Positions 23,861-33,448 of a stretch of DNA of 44,443 nucleotides are shown one piece after another. The DNA is taken from NCBI GenBank assembly GCA_946414825.1, contig CAMKQB010000008.1, positions 1 to 44,443 of the forward strand, in the 5' to 3' direction. A program made the position numbers and the translations under genes. How positions within the stretch are numbered: the first letter of the stretch is position 1; the number at the start of each line of letters is the position of its first letter. This DNA is from an uncultured Lachnospiraceae bacterium (GTDB lineage: Bacteria; Bacillota; Clostridia; Lachnospirales; Lachnospiraceae). The notes under the pieces are model-generated. The model saw nothing but the letters and a program-made list of their open reading frames with translations. It had not been told where the DNA came from and made no database searches.

Positions 23861-24967
23861 TTATTCTGACATATCTACGTCTAGGAGAGGGCATATCTTA
23901 TAATCCGGATACTTTTCCTGCACCTCAGCAGTTATATGTTCATATATGGATTCTCTATCTTTGATGTCATAATCTATTATTACATCAAACCTAATAGTGT
24001 TATCTTCTCTCTCTAAATAGAAGCCGTGAACCTCAAGTACGCCGTCATGGCTGAGGCATACTTCCTTAATATCCTTCTCTATCTGGACAGCTTCCTTATC
24101 CTCTGAATTAACCGAGTAAACAGATACTCCAGTCATTGTAACTCCGGTCTCTGCATAAACCTTTCCTGTAATCATACGTCCCAGCCTATCAAGATCCTTA
24201 GCAGTTAGTGTTTCTGGAACCTCTATATGTACTGAGCCTATCAGCATTTCAGGTCCATAATTGTGGATTACCAGATCATAAGCACCATATACATCAGGGA
24301 ATTCCTTGATTATCTTCTTTACATTTCTAGCCAGATCAGAATCAACACGCTCACCGAGAATCTCGCTTATGGTTTCTCTGATCATCTCGAAACCGGACTT
24401 GATAATTATCACAGAAATAATTACACCCAGATAGCTCTCCAGGCTGAAGCCTGTGAAGATAAAGATTATCGCCGCAACGAGGGTCGCAGTTGAAATGATG
24501 GAGTCGAACAACGCATCTGTTCCTGATGCAACAAGCGCATCGGACTTATATTCATTTCCCTTCTTTTTAACATAGAGTCCAAGGAATATCTTAACAAAGA
24601 TGGCAACCGTTACTATCACAATGGCGGCGGTGCTGTAGTCTGGAACCTCTGGATGAATTATCTTCTTCACCGATTCTATAAGTGCAGTAACACCGGCATA
24701 TAAAATGATTATCGAGATAACCAGAGTACTTAGGTATTCAACCCTTCCGTGTCCCAGCGGATGCTTCTTATCAGGCTTCTTATTTGCTATCTTCGTACCA
24801 ATAATTGTAATGATTGAAGAAAGTGCATCTGATAAGTTGTTTACAGCGTCCAGCGTGATTGCCACCGAACGTGATAATAGCCCTACCACTGCTTTAAACG
24901 ATGCTAAGGCTATATTTGCTACAATTCCAACTATACTGGTTTTAATTATCTGTTTCTCGCGATCCAT
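23861..24967 (-). CDS. Cation diffusion facilitator (CDF) family metal exporter
   Basis: A 368-aa protein with about six membrane helices in residues 10-200 and two C-terminal cytoplasmic domains. The conserved metal-site segment LDAVNNLSDAL is at 39-49 and the His-rich loop KHPLGHGRVEYL is at 68-79. A ZT-dimer-like C-terminal region follows (GAYDLVIHNYGPEMLIGSVHIEVP). CDF proteins exchange Zn2+, Mn2+, Fe2+ or Co2+ for protons; the N residue in the first site is more typical of Mn/Fe-type members than of zinc exporters, but that is weak evidence. It lies 73 bp after the ABC-2 permease gene, transcribed the same way. Confidence 0.92.
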   Translation of the reverse strand: MDREKQIIKTSIVGIVANIALASFKAVVGLLSRSVAITLDAVNNLSDALSSIITIIGTKIANKKPDKKHPLGHGRVEYLSTLVISIIILYAGVTALIESVKKIIHPEVPDYSTAAIVIVTVAIFVKIFLGLYVKKKGNEYKSDALVASGTDALFDSIISTATLVAAIIFIFTGFSLESYLGVIISVIIIKSGFEMIRETISEILGERVDSDLARNVKKIIKEFPDVYGAYDLVIHNYGPEMLIGSVHIEVPETLTAKDLDRLGRMITGKVYAETGVTMTGVSVYSVNSEDKEAVQIEKDIKEVCLSHDGVLEVHGFYLEREDNTIRFDVIIDYDIKDRESIYEHITAEVQEKYPDYKICPLLDVDMSE

Positions 24968-25040
24968 ATATAATCCTCACATTTATAAATCTATTTTAAA
25001 CCTAAAATCCGAATCAAACATGTATCCATTTTATCACACT

Positions 25041-25877
25041 TTATGAACCTGTAAAATCATATTTTCTCACTCCCAGCATCCAAAACTTGTAACTGAGATA
25101 GAAGAAAAATGCACCAATCAGTGGAGATAGCCACGAAAGAAGCGGAACATTATCAGGTGTCACAAAAACTAAGCTTGGATAGTAGGCTACAAAAGCAATA
25201 GGTATCAGAAATGTAAAGATAAATCTGAATACTCCATTAAATATACTCGCTGGGTACTTAGCAAAATCCTTGAATCTAAACATAATAACCATTACATACC
25301 CCGAATTAATAATCCAGAAGCAGGTCGCTGCCGCAGCATTCATTATTGCAATCATAAAGAGCGATGCAGTAATAAGAAAAAGTACTGCCTGCAGGATAGT
25401 TATAACATTTACAGGAATTCCTATCTTTGCCCAAGCATAGATAAATGTACCCATACCAAAAATAAACTGGCCGATTCCCTTCACATCAAATACTTCCGAT
25501 ATAAAGTAGAAGAATACATTTATAGGTCTAAAGCAATACTTGATGAAGTCTCCCGAACGCACCATAAATCTCAGATTCCAGTTGTTATCAAAAAAGCACT
25601 GAACTGGAGTAAGCGCGATAAGTGAGAATCCATATAGGAAAAACATGTGATGATAGTCCCATCCATTTATGCTAGGAAAATTATGAAAAAGGATCATAAA
25701 TGTCACAAAGCCAGACAGATTTGTCATAATCATACCAAAAGTCGATATGATAAAATCTGCACGGTAGCTCATTTTACTCTTGAGGTCCTGCACAAGAATT
25801 TTTCTATATATCGATAAATAGAACAGGAGGCCTCTTTTATTGTTTTTCTTTTCGACAGTTTTTTCTATACTAGACAT
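25041..25877 (-). CDS. ABC-2 family exporter permease (second subunit)
   Basis: A 278-aa six-helix permease of the ABC-2 family with the COG3694-like start LFYLSIYRKILVQDLKSKMSYRADFIISTFGM. The start at 25877 was chosen because GGAGG lies 8 nt before it; the ATG at 25892 includes that site. The preceding permease ends in the same bases (AATGGAGGTTAA), so the two are coupled. With its partners it forms a complete exporter whose substrate is unknown. Confidence 0.88.
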   Translation of the reverse strand: MSSIEKTVEKKNNKRGLLFYLSIYRKILVQDLKSKMSYRADFIISTFGMIMTNLSGFVTFMILFHNFPSINGWDYHHMFFLYGFSLIALTPVQCFFDNNWNLRFMVRSGDFIKYCFRPINVFFYFISEVFDVKGIGQFIFGMGTFIYAWAKIGIPVNVITILQAVLFLITASLFMIAIMNAAAATCFWIINSGYVMVIMFRFKDFAKYPASIFNGVFRFIFTFLIPIAFVAYYPSLVFVTPDNVPLLSWLSPLIGAFFFYLSYKFWMLGVRKYDFTGS

Positions 25878-25881
25878 TCCT

Positions 25882-26694
25882 TTAACCTCCATTCACTGTA
25901 ATCTTCTTCACCGCATGATTCCAGAAAAGGTTGCCGGCTATAGTCAGAACTATACACCAAGCAAGCTGTACCCCTAAAAGTGTAACAAGACCCTTCCAAT
26001 TATCAGAACCATTTTTTTTAAGCATTATCGAAAGTGGTATATCATAAACCGCTCTAAAAGGCAGATACTCAACGATCTTTCTTAGCGCTGTCGGAAAGAA
26101 AGCAAGTGGTATAGTTGCTCCCGATAGAAGCAGCACAATAGTTTCCTTAACAATATTTATGCCCCAAGTGGATTCTGTATAGAGACAGATAGGTGCAACC
26201 AGCATCTCAATATTGAAATTGATGATAAGCGCCAGCATTAGGGAAATAACAAAAAATACAAGGTTCATTCCTACAGGAATCGCGCCCTTAGTTATCACCA
26301 TGACTACAACAAAGGTAGGTATAAATGTCAGGAAAAATGAAACCACGTGTGCTCCTGAATAACTCCAGAAGGTATACAGTCTATACTTCATTGGTTTAAG
26401 TAAGTGCATGATTATTTCACCTGACTGAATAGCACGGCTCATGTCCCACACGATAAACATTTCAAGAAAATTAAAAATCGCCGTCGCAAGTATCAGATAT
26501 ATCATTGTATCGTAAAAGGTCATTCCATTTACTGTGTCAGTTCCACTGGAAGCATAAATAGACTTCCAGAGAAAATATACGAGAGCAAGATATATCAGAT
26601 TACCAAAAAGAGTCGTGATTGTGCCGAGTCTAAACTGAAGCGCTTCTACGATTCCAGCCCGAGTCAGCGACGTTAGTTTTTTAGCTTTATTCAT
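25882..26694 (-). CDS. ABC-2 family exporter permease (first subunit)
   Basis: A 270-aa permease with six predicted membrane helices and the start SLTRAGIVEALQFRLGTITTLFGNLIYLALVYFLW, of the COG4587-like type paired with COG3694 and COG4586 proteins. It overlaps the upstream ATPase by 4 nt (ATGA) and ends just before the second permease. It probably forms a heterodimer with that permease. Confidence 0.88.
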   Translation of the reverse strand: MNKAKKLTSLTRAGIVEALQFRLGTITTLFGNLIYLALVYFLWKSIYASSGTDTVNGMTFYDTMIYLILATAIFNFLEMFIVWDMSRAIQSGEIIMHLLKPMKYRLYTFWSYSGAHVVSFFLTFIPTFVVVMVITKGAIPVGMNLVFFVISLMLALIINFNIEMLVAPICLYTESTWGINIVKETIVLLLSGATIPLAFFPTALRKIVEYLPFRAVYDIPLSIMLKKNGSDNWKGLVTLLGVQLAWCIVLTIAGNLFWNHAVKKITVNGG

Positions 26695-27635
26695 GACGCT
26701 TTGCTCCCTTCATATATTTTTCTAATAACCTCTTCTGTAGAGATTTTTTCCAGCTGTATATCCTTGATCTTGTGTGCTTTCTGAGTCTCCTGGATAACCT
26801 GCATTACGTCAGTCTTTTTCTCATCTATTACACGCTCGTCCCAAGACCCATCCTCGAGGCGCATACGCAGAGTTCTATAAGAACCAAAGAAGTTCTTCAG
26901 ATGCTCGATATCATTGTCATATATCTTCTTACCCTCATCTATGATAATGATTCTTTTGCAGAGAGCATCCACGTCGCCCATATCATGTGTTGTAAGAATA
27001 ACCGTAGTCTCCTTCGCCTCGTTGAGTCCCTTTATAAGCTCTCTGATCTTTGCCTTCATAGATACATCCAGTCCAATAGTAGGTTCATCTAGGAACACAA
27101 TACCTGGATTATGCAGAAATGCTGCAAGTATATCACTAAGAGTTCTCTGTCCAAGGGACATTTGACGAACAGGCTTATGTAGGATTGGTTCAATATCTAC
27201 GAGTGAACGATAAAGCTCGAGCATATCTTGATAATCCTTCTCTGGAACCATGTAGATATCTCTAAGCAGTTTAAAGGATTCAATCAGTGGAAGGTTCCAC
27301 CACAACTGACTACGCTGTCCGAAAACAACTCCTATATTTTCAGAATTTCTAGTTCTTTCCTTGTAAGGTACTAGATCATTTACCATTATTTCGCCAGATG
27401 TAGGCTCCAGTACTCCCGTCATCATCTTGATAGTAGTGGACTTTCCCGCTCCATTTGGTCCCAGATATCCTATGATCTCGCCCTTCTCAACGGATAACGA
27501 TACATCATCTACAGCTTTGATAATCTTATAATCTCTGGAGAAGAGATCCTGCAAACTACCCTTTAATCCCTCATGGCGATTCAGAACCTTGAAATCCTTA
27601 CTAACATTTTTCATTACTACTACTTCATTTGCCAT
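26691..27635 (-). CDS. ABC-2 exporter ATPase
   Basis: A 314-aa nucleotide-binding protein. Walker A is GYLGPNGAGKSTTIKMM, the signature is VRQMSLGQRTLSDILAAF (a variant SLGQR) and Walker B is GIVFLDEPTIGLDV. It is of the DUF4162/COG4586 type with a C-terminal extension of about 85 residues. The start at 27635 has GAGGG 7 nt upstream; an ATG at 27665 is in frame but has no good site. It heads the three-gene exporter operon and is divergent from the AraC-family gene. Confidence 0.9.
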   Translation of the reverse strand: MANEVVVMKNVSKDFKVLNRHEGLKGSLQDLFSRDYKIIKAVDDVSLSVEKGEIIGYLGPNGAGKSTTIKMMTGVLEPTSGEIMVNDLVPYKERTRNSENIGVVFGQRSQLWWNLPLIESFKLLRDIYMVPEKDYQDMLELYRSLVDIEPILHKPVRQMSLGQRTLSDILAAFLHNPGIVFLDEPTIGLDVSMKAKIRELIKGLNEAKETTVILTTHDMGDVDALCKRIIIIDEGKKIYDNDIEHLKNFFGSYRTLRMRLEDGSWDERVIDEKKTDVMQVIQETQKAHKIKDIQLEKISTEEVIRKIYEGSKAS

Positions 27636-27759
27636 AACTAATCCCTCTTTAACTTTCACTTTCACTGTTTAAACACTGCTATTATTACTGTATTGACATC
27701 AATTACAATTATAAGTATATTGTATTTATAAACGCATTTATACGGTATAAACGTCTTAA

Positions 27760-27834
27760 TTTTATAACAATATTGCTTAATTGTGTAATATTGTTATAAA
27801 ACTTAGTATTTGCATATCAAATTGTTATAAAACT
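27760..27834. promoter_or_regulatory. Inverted and direct repeats between the ABC and AraC genes
   Basis: TTTTATAACAATATT (27760-27774) and its reverse complement AATATTGTTATAAAA (27787-27801) form a perfect 15-bp inverted repeat with a 12-bp spacer. The 14-mer ATTGTTATAAAACT occurs at 27790-27803 and again at 27821-27834, spaced 31 bp (about three helical turns). Three copies of one core in a divergent intergenic region are a good candidate for the operator of the adjacent AraC regulator. Confidence 0.65.
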
Positions 27835-27869
27835 ATTTTGACTACAGCATTTTATAAAGGGGTAAATCA

Positions 27870-28808
27870 ATGAAGCGAGAATTGATGGGACTTATCGTAA
27901 AAAGAGACGATGGTTCTGAGCAGGTAAACTATGATGATGATTCCTTTCCATCATATATCTACGATGGTTGGATCAGGCCAAATGTAACCTGGGAGAAGGT
28001 TCCACATTTCCACGAGGATATAGAGCTGGTAACTGTTAAGAGTGGAAGGATGGCATACTCTGTCAACGGACAGATAGTAGTCCTGAATGCCGGAGATACT
28101 ATATTCGTTAACTCAAATCAGATTCACTACAGTATCGCTCTGGATGACGATACAGCCACCTATGTCATTTTCATCGTTCATCCAAATGTGCTAAACTCCT
28201 CCGTCGCTGTCGAGATGCAGGCGCTTCAGCCAATCCTCGGCAACTCCAATATAAGCTATCTTCGTTTTAGATATATAAATGAGAATACAAAGAATATAAG
28301 AGATATCATGCTGACACTCCCTGACGTTAGAAGAGATCCCTTCCAGATAACTAAGAAGCTTTTTGATATATGGGAAATAATAATGACCCAGAGCAAGAGC
28401 TACGGAATGTTAGATGACGAAGCAGAGACAGATGTACATTCTAAGTCCTTCAAAACTATGATGTACTATATTCAGAAAAATTATAAGAGCACTATAACTC
28501 TTGACGACATCGCAACCAGTGGAAATATCAGTAAATCACTATGCAATAAAATATTCCACAAATACGTAGGAGACAGTCCTATCAACTATCTCCTAAATTA
28601 CCGCGTAAGAAAAGTCGCCGAGCTACTACGCACGACGACTCAACCTTTATCTGAAATTGCAACCATCACCGGTTTCAACAGAACCAGCTATATGTCTGAA
28701 ATGTTTAAGAAGATTTTCGGAGTTTCCCCTCGCGAGTATAGAAAAGCCTGGGCCATTCAGGATACAGTGGAGCAGACTGGTGACTCTACAGCCACTTCTT
28801 CTTCTTAA
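27870..28808 (+). CDS. AraC-family transcriptional regulator with cupin sensor
   Basis: A 312-aa protein. The N-terminal cupin-type ligand domain contains PHFHEDIELVTVKSGRMAYSVNGQIVVLNAGDTIFVNSNQIHY (typical sugar or small-molecule sensor). The C-terminal HTH pair (about residues 190-295) includes ITLDDIATSGNISKSLCNKIFHKYVGDSPINYLLNYRVRKVAELL and FNRTSYMSEMFKKIFGVSPREYR. AAAGGGG lies before the ATG. It is divergent from the ABC exporter and has repeats in front of its start. The 3' end overlaps the convergent CorA-like gene by 23 bp. Confidence 0.9.
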   Translation: MKRELMGLIVKRDDGSEQVNYDDDSFPSYIYDGWIRPNVTWEKVPHFHEDIELVTVKSGRMAYSVNGQIVVLNAGDTIFVNSNQIHYSIALDDDTATYVIFIVHPNVLNSSVAVEMQALQPILGNSNISYLRFRYINENTKNIRDIMLTLPDVRRDPFQITKKLFDIWEIIMTQSKSYGMLDDEAETDVHSKSFKTMMYYIQKNYKSTITLDDIATSGNISKSLCNKIFHKYVGDSPINYLLNYRVRKVAELLRTTTQPLSEIATITGFNRTSYMSEMFKKIFGVSPREYRKAWAIQDTVEQTGDSTATSSS

Positions 28809-29703
28809 AAAACCAAAGCTCTCCAACGCTTATTAGGATACTCACAAGTATAACTATTGGATATCCCCAACGAGTATTAAGCTCTGGCATATATTTGAAG
28901 TTCATTCCATACCAACCTACTATAAGTGTAAGGGGCATGAAGATTGTTGTAACTACGGTAAGCAGCGTCATTATACGGTTCTGCTTAACGTCTACCTGAG
29001 TATGGTACATATCACGGAGCTGCATCGTGAAATCACGAAGGGAGGATGCAGTATCGTGAAGTCTTGTAACTCTATCGGTAAACAATCTGAAATATCTGGT
29101 ATTCTCTGCCTTGAAAAAATTATTTTCATTCTCCTGCAGCTCCTGACCAAAGTCGATCAGCTGTTCATAATGAATTCTCAGCTCACGGATATTACTACGA
29201 ATCTCATTTACCCTTGTAAGACCCGTCTGCGTAGAAACATCCATCATGTCGTCCTCTATCTCATCCAGCTCCTTCTCGAACTTCTCGAGGATAGACAGAT
29301 CACGGCTGATTATAAGTTCTAGAAAGTCATAGATAAATCTCTCGAGGCACGGAACCTTCCATCTCTTAGTTCTCGCAATCCTCTTTATCATTCTATCCAC
29401 AACGCCTGTTGAATCAATGAAAACTATTCCCTTCTCATCAAGAGCAAAGGCATACTGGTAATCGTTTCCACTTATATCACTTCTACTTGGAACTGAAAAT
29501 GTACCTGTCAGTGAATCATAGTTTACCTCAGCCTTTGTGTTGTGTATATCATTCGGATCTATATCCAACTCGATTCCCATATCAAAGCTGCTCTGTTGCT
29601 GCTTCCATTCATCAACTGTGAGCACAACAACATACTGATATTCGCCCTTATGGATATCTTCCTCGCTACATTCAGTAAGAGTGGTTTTGATTAGATAATA
29701 CAT
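28786..29703 (-). CDS. corA: CorA-family divalent cation transporter
   Basis: 305 aa with a large cytoplasmic N-terminal domain, a long helix bundle (about 140-240), and two C-terminal helices with the pore signature GMN in WYGMNFKYMPEL. A basic tail (FFKKKKWL) follows. CorA proteins import Mg2+ (or Co2+/Ni2+) down the electrical gradient. It is convergent with the AraC gene and divergent from mgtE, which is also a magnesium carrier. Confidence 0.92.
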   Translation of the reverse strand: MYYLIKTTLTECSEEDIHKGEYQYVVVLTVDEWKQQQSSFDMGIELDIDPNDIHNTKAEVNYDSLTGTFSVPSRSDISGNDYQYAFALDEKGIVFIDSTGVVDRMIKRIARTKRWKVPCLERFIYDFLELIISRDLSILEKFEKELDEIEDDMMDVSTQTGLTRVNEIRSNIRELRIHYEQLIDFGQELQENENNFFKAENTRYFRLFTDRVTRLHDTASSLRDFTMQLRDMYHTQVDVKQNRIMTLLTVVTTIFMPLTLIVGWYGMNFKYMPELNTRWGYPIVILVSILISVGELWFFKKKKWL

Positions 29704-29841
29704 TTTTAGACCCCCTTCAATCTGACACTATCAACGTCCTTTTAAACCTTAGATTTATAATACTATGTCTCTATACACATTTTCAAGAATATATGCTTTA
29801 TCATCATAATAAAACGACTGTAAAAATCCTCGTCAAAATGA

Positions 29842-29847
29842 TATAAT
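29842..29847 (+). promoter_or_regulatory. Possible -10 element upstream of mgtE
   Basis: TATAAT lies 57 bp before the mgtE start, in the context ATGATATAATAG. The -35 (CTGTAA at 29818-29823) is weak. I see no M-box magnesium riboswitch in 29704-29903. Confidence 0.4.
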
Positions 29848-29903
29848 AGAGTTTCCTGAGAATATAAGGGTTTCAAAAATAATTATGTCAGGAGGTATGT
29901 GCT

Positions 29904-31256
29904 ATGGATGAGAAAATAATAGACGTTGAAGAAGTTATGGCACTACTTGAAGAGCGAAAATTTGCGGAGCTACGAGATTTGCTGAAAGAGGCAAATCCTA
30001 TTGATGTTGCTCAGTTACTTGGCGAAGTACCCGAGGAGAAGCTTCTCCTTTTATATAGAATGCTCCCGAAGGAAGATGCCGCTGATATTTTCGCAGAGAT
30101 GGAACATGAAGAACAGGAAACCCTGATCAGAGCCTTTAATGACCGAGAGATTCAAGAGGTCATTGCAGAAATGTACATAGATGATGCTGTTGACCTTGTA
30201 GAAGAGATGCCGGCAATCGTTGTAAATAAAATACTCAGACACGCTGACCCAGAAACCCGTAAGGAGATCAACGAACTCCTGAAGTATCCAGAAGACAGTG
30301 CCGGTTCCGTTATGACCACTGAGTACATGAGTCTAAAAAGCGACATGACCGTGGCGGATGCCTTCGAGAGAATACGTCGTACTGCTGACGAGAAAGAGGA
30401 CATTTACACTTGCTACGTAATCGATCCTTTCCGTAAGCTTCAAGGTACTGTTAGTCTCAAGGAAATGTTCCTGGTCCCAAAGGATACCCTGATTGAGGAC
30501 CTGATGGAGACAAATATCATTTCCGCTAACACTCTTGACGATCAGGAGCAGGTTGCCAAGGATATGGCAAAGTACAACCTGACAACCATTCCTATCGTAG
30601 ATCAGGAAAATCGTCTGGTGGGTATCGTTACCGTCGATGATGCTATCGATGTCATCCAGGAAGAGAATACAGAGGATATCGAAATGATGGCCGCTATCAC
30701 ACCTACTGATAAGCCATATATCAGTACAGGCTTTTTCGAGACCTACAAGAAGCGTATACCATGGCTGCTGCTGCTGATGATATCAGCTACCTTTACGGGT
30801 GCCATTATCACCAGATACGAGAGCGCGCTTGGAAGATATGTAATACTTACAGCTTACATACCTATGCTGATGGACACAGGCGGAAATGCCGGTTCCCAGG
30901 CTTCTGTATCTATCATTCGTGGTCTTTCACTGGATGAAATTGAATTTAAGGATATCTTTAGGATACAAGGAAAGGAGATATTAGTTGCACTCCTATGTGG
31001 AGCAACTCTGGCACTTGCCAACTTCACTAAGCTTCTTATATTCGATAAGGTATCCGTTGTTATTGCAGCTGTTGTATGCAGCACACTTCTCCTTACAGTA
31101 GTAGTTGCAAAGTTCGTTGGATGTTCACTTCCTATCCTTGCAAAAAGAGTTGGTTTTGACCCGGCCGTTATGGCGAGTCCATTTATCACAACAATCGTAG
31201 ATGCTATATCACTGATTATCTATTTCCAGCTTGCATCTCATATACTTAGTATATAA
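29904..31256 (+). CDS. mgtE: Magnesium transporter MgtE
   Basis: 450 aa. An N-terminal superhelical domain (about 20-130) with repeated LLEE/MxPEDAADIFAEM helices is followed by a CBS pair (about 135-255; YICYVID-type motifs, TIPIVDQENRLVGIVTVDDAID). Five C-terminal helices include the pore segment MDTGGNAGSQASVSIIRGLSL. MgtE channels Mg2+ and is gated by Mg2+ bound in the cytoplasmic domains. AGGAGG lies before the ATG. Confidence 0.96.
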   Translation: MDEKIIDVEEVMALLEERKFAELRDLLKEANPIDVAQLLGEVPEEKLLLLYRMLPKEDAADIFAEMEHEEQETLIRAFNDREIQEVIAEMYIDDAVDLVEEMPAIVVNKILRHADPETRKEINELLKYPEDSAGSVMTTEYMSLKSDMTVADAFERIRRTADEKEDIYTCYVIDPFRKLQGTVSLKEMFLVPKDTLIEDLMETNIISANTLDDQEQVAKDMAKYNLTTIPIVDQENRLVGIVTVDDAIDVIQEENTEDIEMMAAITPTDKPYISTGFFETYKKRIPWLLLLMISATFTGAIITRYESALGRYVILTAYIPMLMDTGGNAGSQASVSIIRGLSLDEIEFKDIFRIQGKEILVALLCGATLALANFTKLLIFDKVSVVIAAVVCSTLLLTVVVAKFVGCSLPILAKRVGFDPAVMASPFITTIVDAISLIIYFQLASHILSI

Positions 31257-31268
31257 TACGCCCATAGC

Positions 31269-32678
31269 CTAAATGTTATCTGGGATATATATATCAAATT
31301 CCATTTCGTTTTCCTCGGAATTTGCTTTAACATATATATCCCCGTAAAGACATTGGGCTATCTTTTTTGCTTCGAAAAGACCTATTCCATTGCCGCCTAC
31401 CTTTTCAGCATTTGAACCACGCCAGAAGCTATTGAATATATATGGCAGCTCTTTCTCACTGAGAACATTTCCCTTATTCTTAATAACGAAATAGTATCCA
31501 TCCTCTTCTTTATTTAGATTAACGTTTATACCTTCACCATTTCCATACTTAATGGCATTTTCCATTATTTGAGAGAGAATCCTACAAATGCCACTCTTAT
31601 CGCTCTTAACCATCGCATTATGATTCATCTCGAAAGCAAAAGGAATACTCAGCACATTTAATCTATTGCTATATTCCTCTTCAAGAAATTCCACCAGCTC
31701 CTTCAGATAGAACGGTCTTATATCCGGTTCAAAATCCACAACAGTTCCAGAGGTTTTATCTATAAGCTCCTTCACTATTTCCGTAATATCATCTGCATTC
31801 TTACTAATCTTACCCGCTATCTCTGCGTCACTCTTGTTTATCTCTCCATTTTCCTGATAGAGACCCGTGCTTATCGCATCTGCATACAGCTTGATATTAG
31901 CAACCGGAGTTTTGATACCATGAGCAATAGTTGTAAGCATAGTCATCTGATCGCGGCTCAGCTCATCCACCTTCTTCTGCTTATTCTGAATATTATCGCT
32001 GAGCATATTGACACCCCAGATGAATCTTCCAAAAAGACGGTTCTTTGTTTCAGGGAGCTTCTCGGAAATCTCATTCTTTGAAAGCTTTTCAGGATAATCC
32101 GAAAGCTTTTCAAAAGGACGTAGCACAGTACTGCTGATGTAGATGCAGATTCCAAGGGCAATAATAAATGCCGCGGCCAAGGTTATATTCATCAGCTTTT
32201 GAAGATTTGAATATTCAGCATCCTTGTATTCAAAGACAATGAAGCCTACGATGGATTGCTCTCCTGTTTTTATATTTATAGGCCTTAATGCCCACACCTT
32301 ATCTGAAGTATTATCTTTATTGATCAGAGATACGCCAGTTTCACCCTCATTGCTTGAAATGTACAGAACGTTATCCGGAAGTGCCGCCTTGCCATATTCC
32401 TTTATAAAAGCATCGCGGTTCTCCTCCATATAAGTATCAAGATCCGACTGCATATTATTAAACTCAGGATCATTTTTTTCCTCATAAGGAAAAACCGCAC
32501 TCCTTGTATAAGGTACAAACAAGTACTCCATAGAGAATCCTTCTACAATACGATTCATCAGGATGTTATTTGTTTCCTCCTGCTTTTTTGCTAATGAATT
32601 AAAAACAAGATTTGCCACGAGGATAAGTAATGCAAAAAGAAGCACTACGGCAATATAAAGTTTAGCTAACTTTTTCAT
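31269..32678 (-). CDS. Sensor histidine kinase
   Basis: 469 aa. TM1 is at about residues 7-28 and TM2 at 161-183, with an extracellular sensor domain of about 130 residues between them. A linker leads to the DHp domain with the phospho-acceptor His253 in TIAHGIKTPVANIKL. ATPase motifs are the N-box ILSQIMENAIKYG, NKGNVLSEKELPYIFNSFWRG and GGNGIGLFEAKK. The start overlaps the response regulator by 4 nt. The signal is unknown; the neighbouring ABC/lipoprotein cluster suggests envelope stress or peptides. Confidence 0.93.
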   Translation of the reverse strand: MKKLAKLYIAVVLLFALLILVANLVFNSLAKKQEETNNILMNRIVEGFSMEYLFVPYTRSAVFPYEEKNDPEFNNMQSDLDTYMEENRDAFIKEYGKAALPDNVLYISSNEGETGVSLINKDNTSDKVWALRPINIKTGEQSIVGFIVFEYKDAEYSNLQKLMNITLAAAFIIALGICIYISSTVLRPFEKLSDYPEKLSKNEISEKLPETKNRLFGRFIWGVNMLSDNIQNKQKKVDELSRDQMTMLTTIAHGIKTPVANIKLYADAISTGLYQENGEINKSDAEIAGKISKNADDITEIVKELIDKTSGTVVDFEPDIRPFYLKELVEFLEEEYSNRLNVLSIPFAFEMNHNAMVKSDKSGICRILSQIMENAIKYGNGEGINVNLNKEEDGYYFVIKNKGNVLSEKELPYIFNSFWRGSNAEKVGGNGIGLFEAKKIAQCLYGDIYVKANSEENEMEFDIYIPDNI

Positions 32679-33361
32679 TCCTTAGTGCCTCCAAACTTAT
32701 ATCCTACTCTCCAGACGGTTTGTATAAGCATTGGATTCTTTGGATCCTCCTCCAGCTTTTCTCTGAGCCATCTTATATGCACATTAAGACTACCCTGTTC
32801 ACTGAAACAGTCAAAGCCCCAAACCTCGTTGAAGAGTTTCTCTTTTCTAATAACCTGTTCTGGATGTCTCATCATATACTCTAAAAGATCAAACTCTTTT
32901 CCAGTAATAGAGAGTTCTTTACCATCCTTATAAACCGTTCTTGTTGTAACATCCATAGTAATCTTGTCATAGGTCAGAAGCTGTCTATCCTCTGACATAT
33001 CGTAAGCGCGGCGCATAAGAGCCTTTATCTTAAAGCCAAGCACCTCAACAGAAAATGGTTTATCTATATAGTCATCCGCTCCCAGCTCAAGACCCAGTAT
33101 CTTACTCTGATCGTCAGTACGCGCACTCATCATAAGTACTGGAATTCTTTGATCACGTCTAATTTCCTGAAGAGCCTCGTATCCATCCATTCCCGGAAGC
33201 ATAACGTCAAGAAGCAGCAGCTTGAAAGCTGCTGTTTTTACAAGAGCCAATCCTTCTTCAGCATTCATCTTCCACTCCACGGAGTAGCCTTCACGACGTA
33301 GGAAGTCCTGGATTAATCCACCAAGCTCTTCGTTATCTTCAATCACAAGAATGTCTGTCAT
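32675..33361 (-). CDS. OmpR/PhoB-type response regulator
   Basis: 228 aa. The receiver has acidic E8/D9, phospho-acceptor Asp52 (LLLLDVMLPGMDG) and the K-containing YIDKPFSVEVL loop. A winged-helix DNA-binding domain follows (ELSITGKEFDLLEYMMRHPEQVIRKEKLF...). The start at 33361 has GGAG (33368-33371) 6 nt upstream; an ATG four codons earlier would include that site. It is coupled to the histidine kinase and separated from the upstream lipoprotein gene by the inverted-repeat element. Confidence 0.94.
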   Translation of the reverse strand: MTDILVIEDNEELGGLIQDFLRREGYSVEWKMNAEEGLALVKTAAFKLLLLDVMLPGMDGYEALQEIRRDQRIPVLMMSARTDDQSKILGLELGADDYIDKPFSVEVLGFKIKALMRRAYDMSEDRQLLTYDKITMDVTTRTVYKDGKELSITGKEFDLLEYMMRHPEQVIRKEKLFNEVWGFDCFSEQGSLNVHIRWLREKLEEDPKNPMLIQTVWRVGYKFGGTKE

Positions 33362-33448
33362 ATCCATCTCCACAATTGCTCTGCACAGATTCTTTACTAA
33401 TGCAAATATGATAACACTTTACACCTGTCTTTTGTAGTAAATTGTTGC

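Noticed and set aside
29704-29903. M-box magnesium riboswitch ahead of mgtE
   Set aside because: The conserved M-box core was not found; the region is AT-rich with only a TATAAT-like element.
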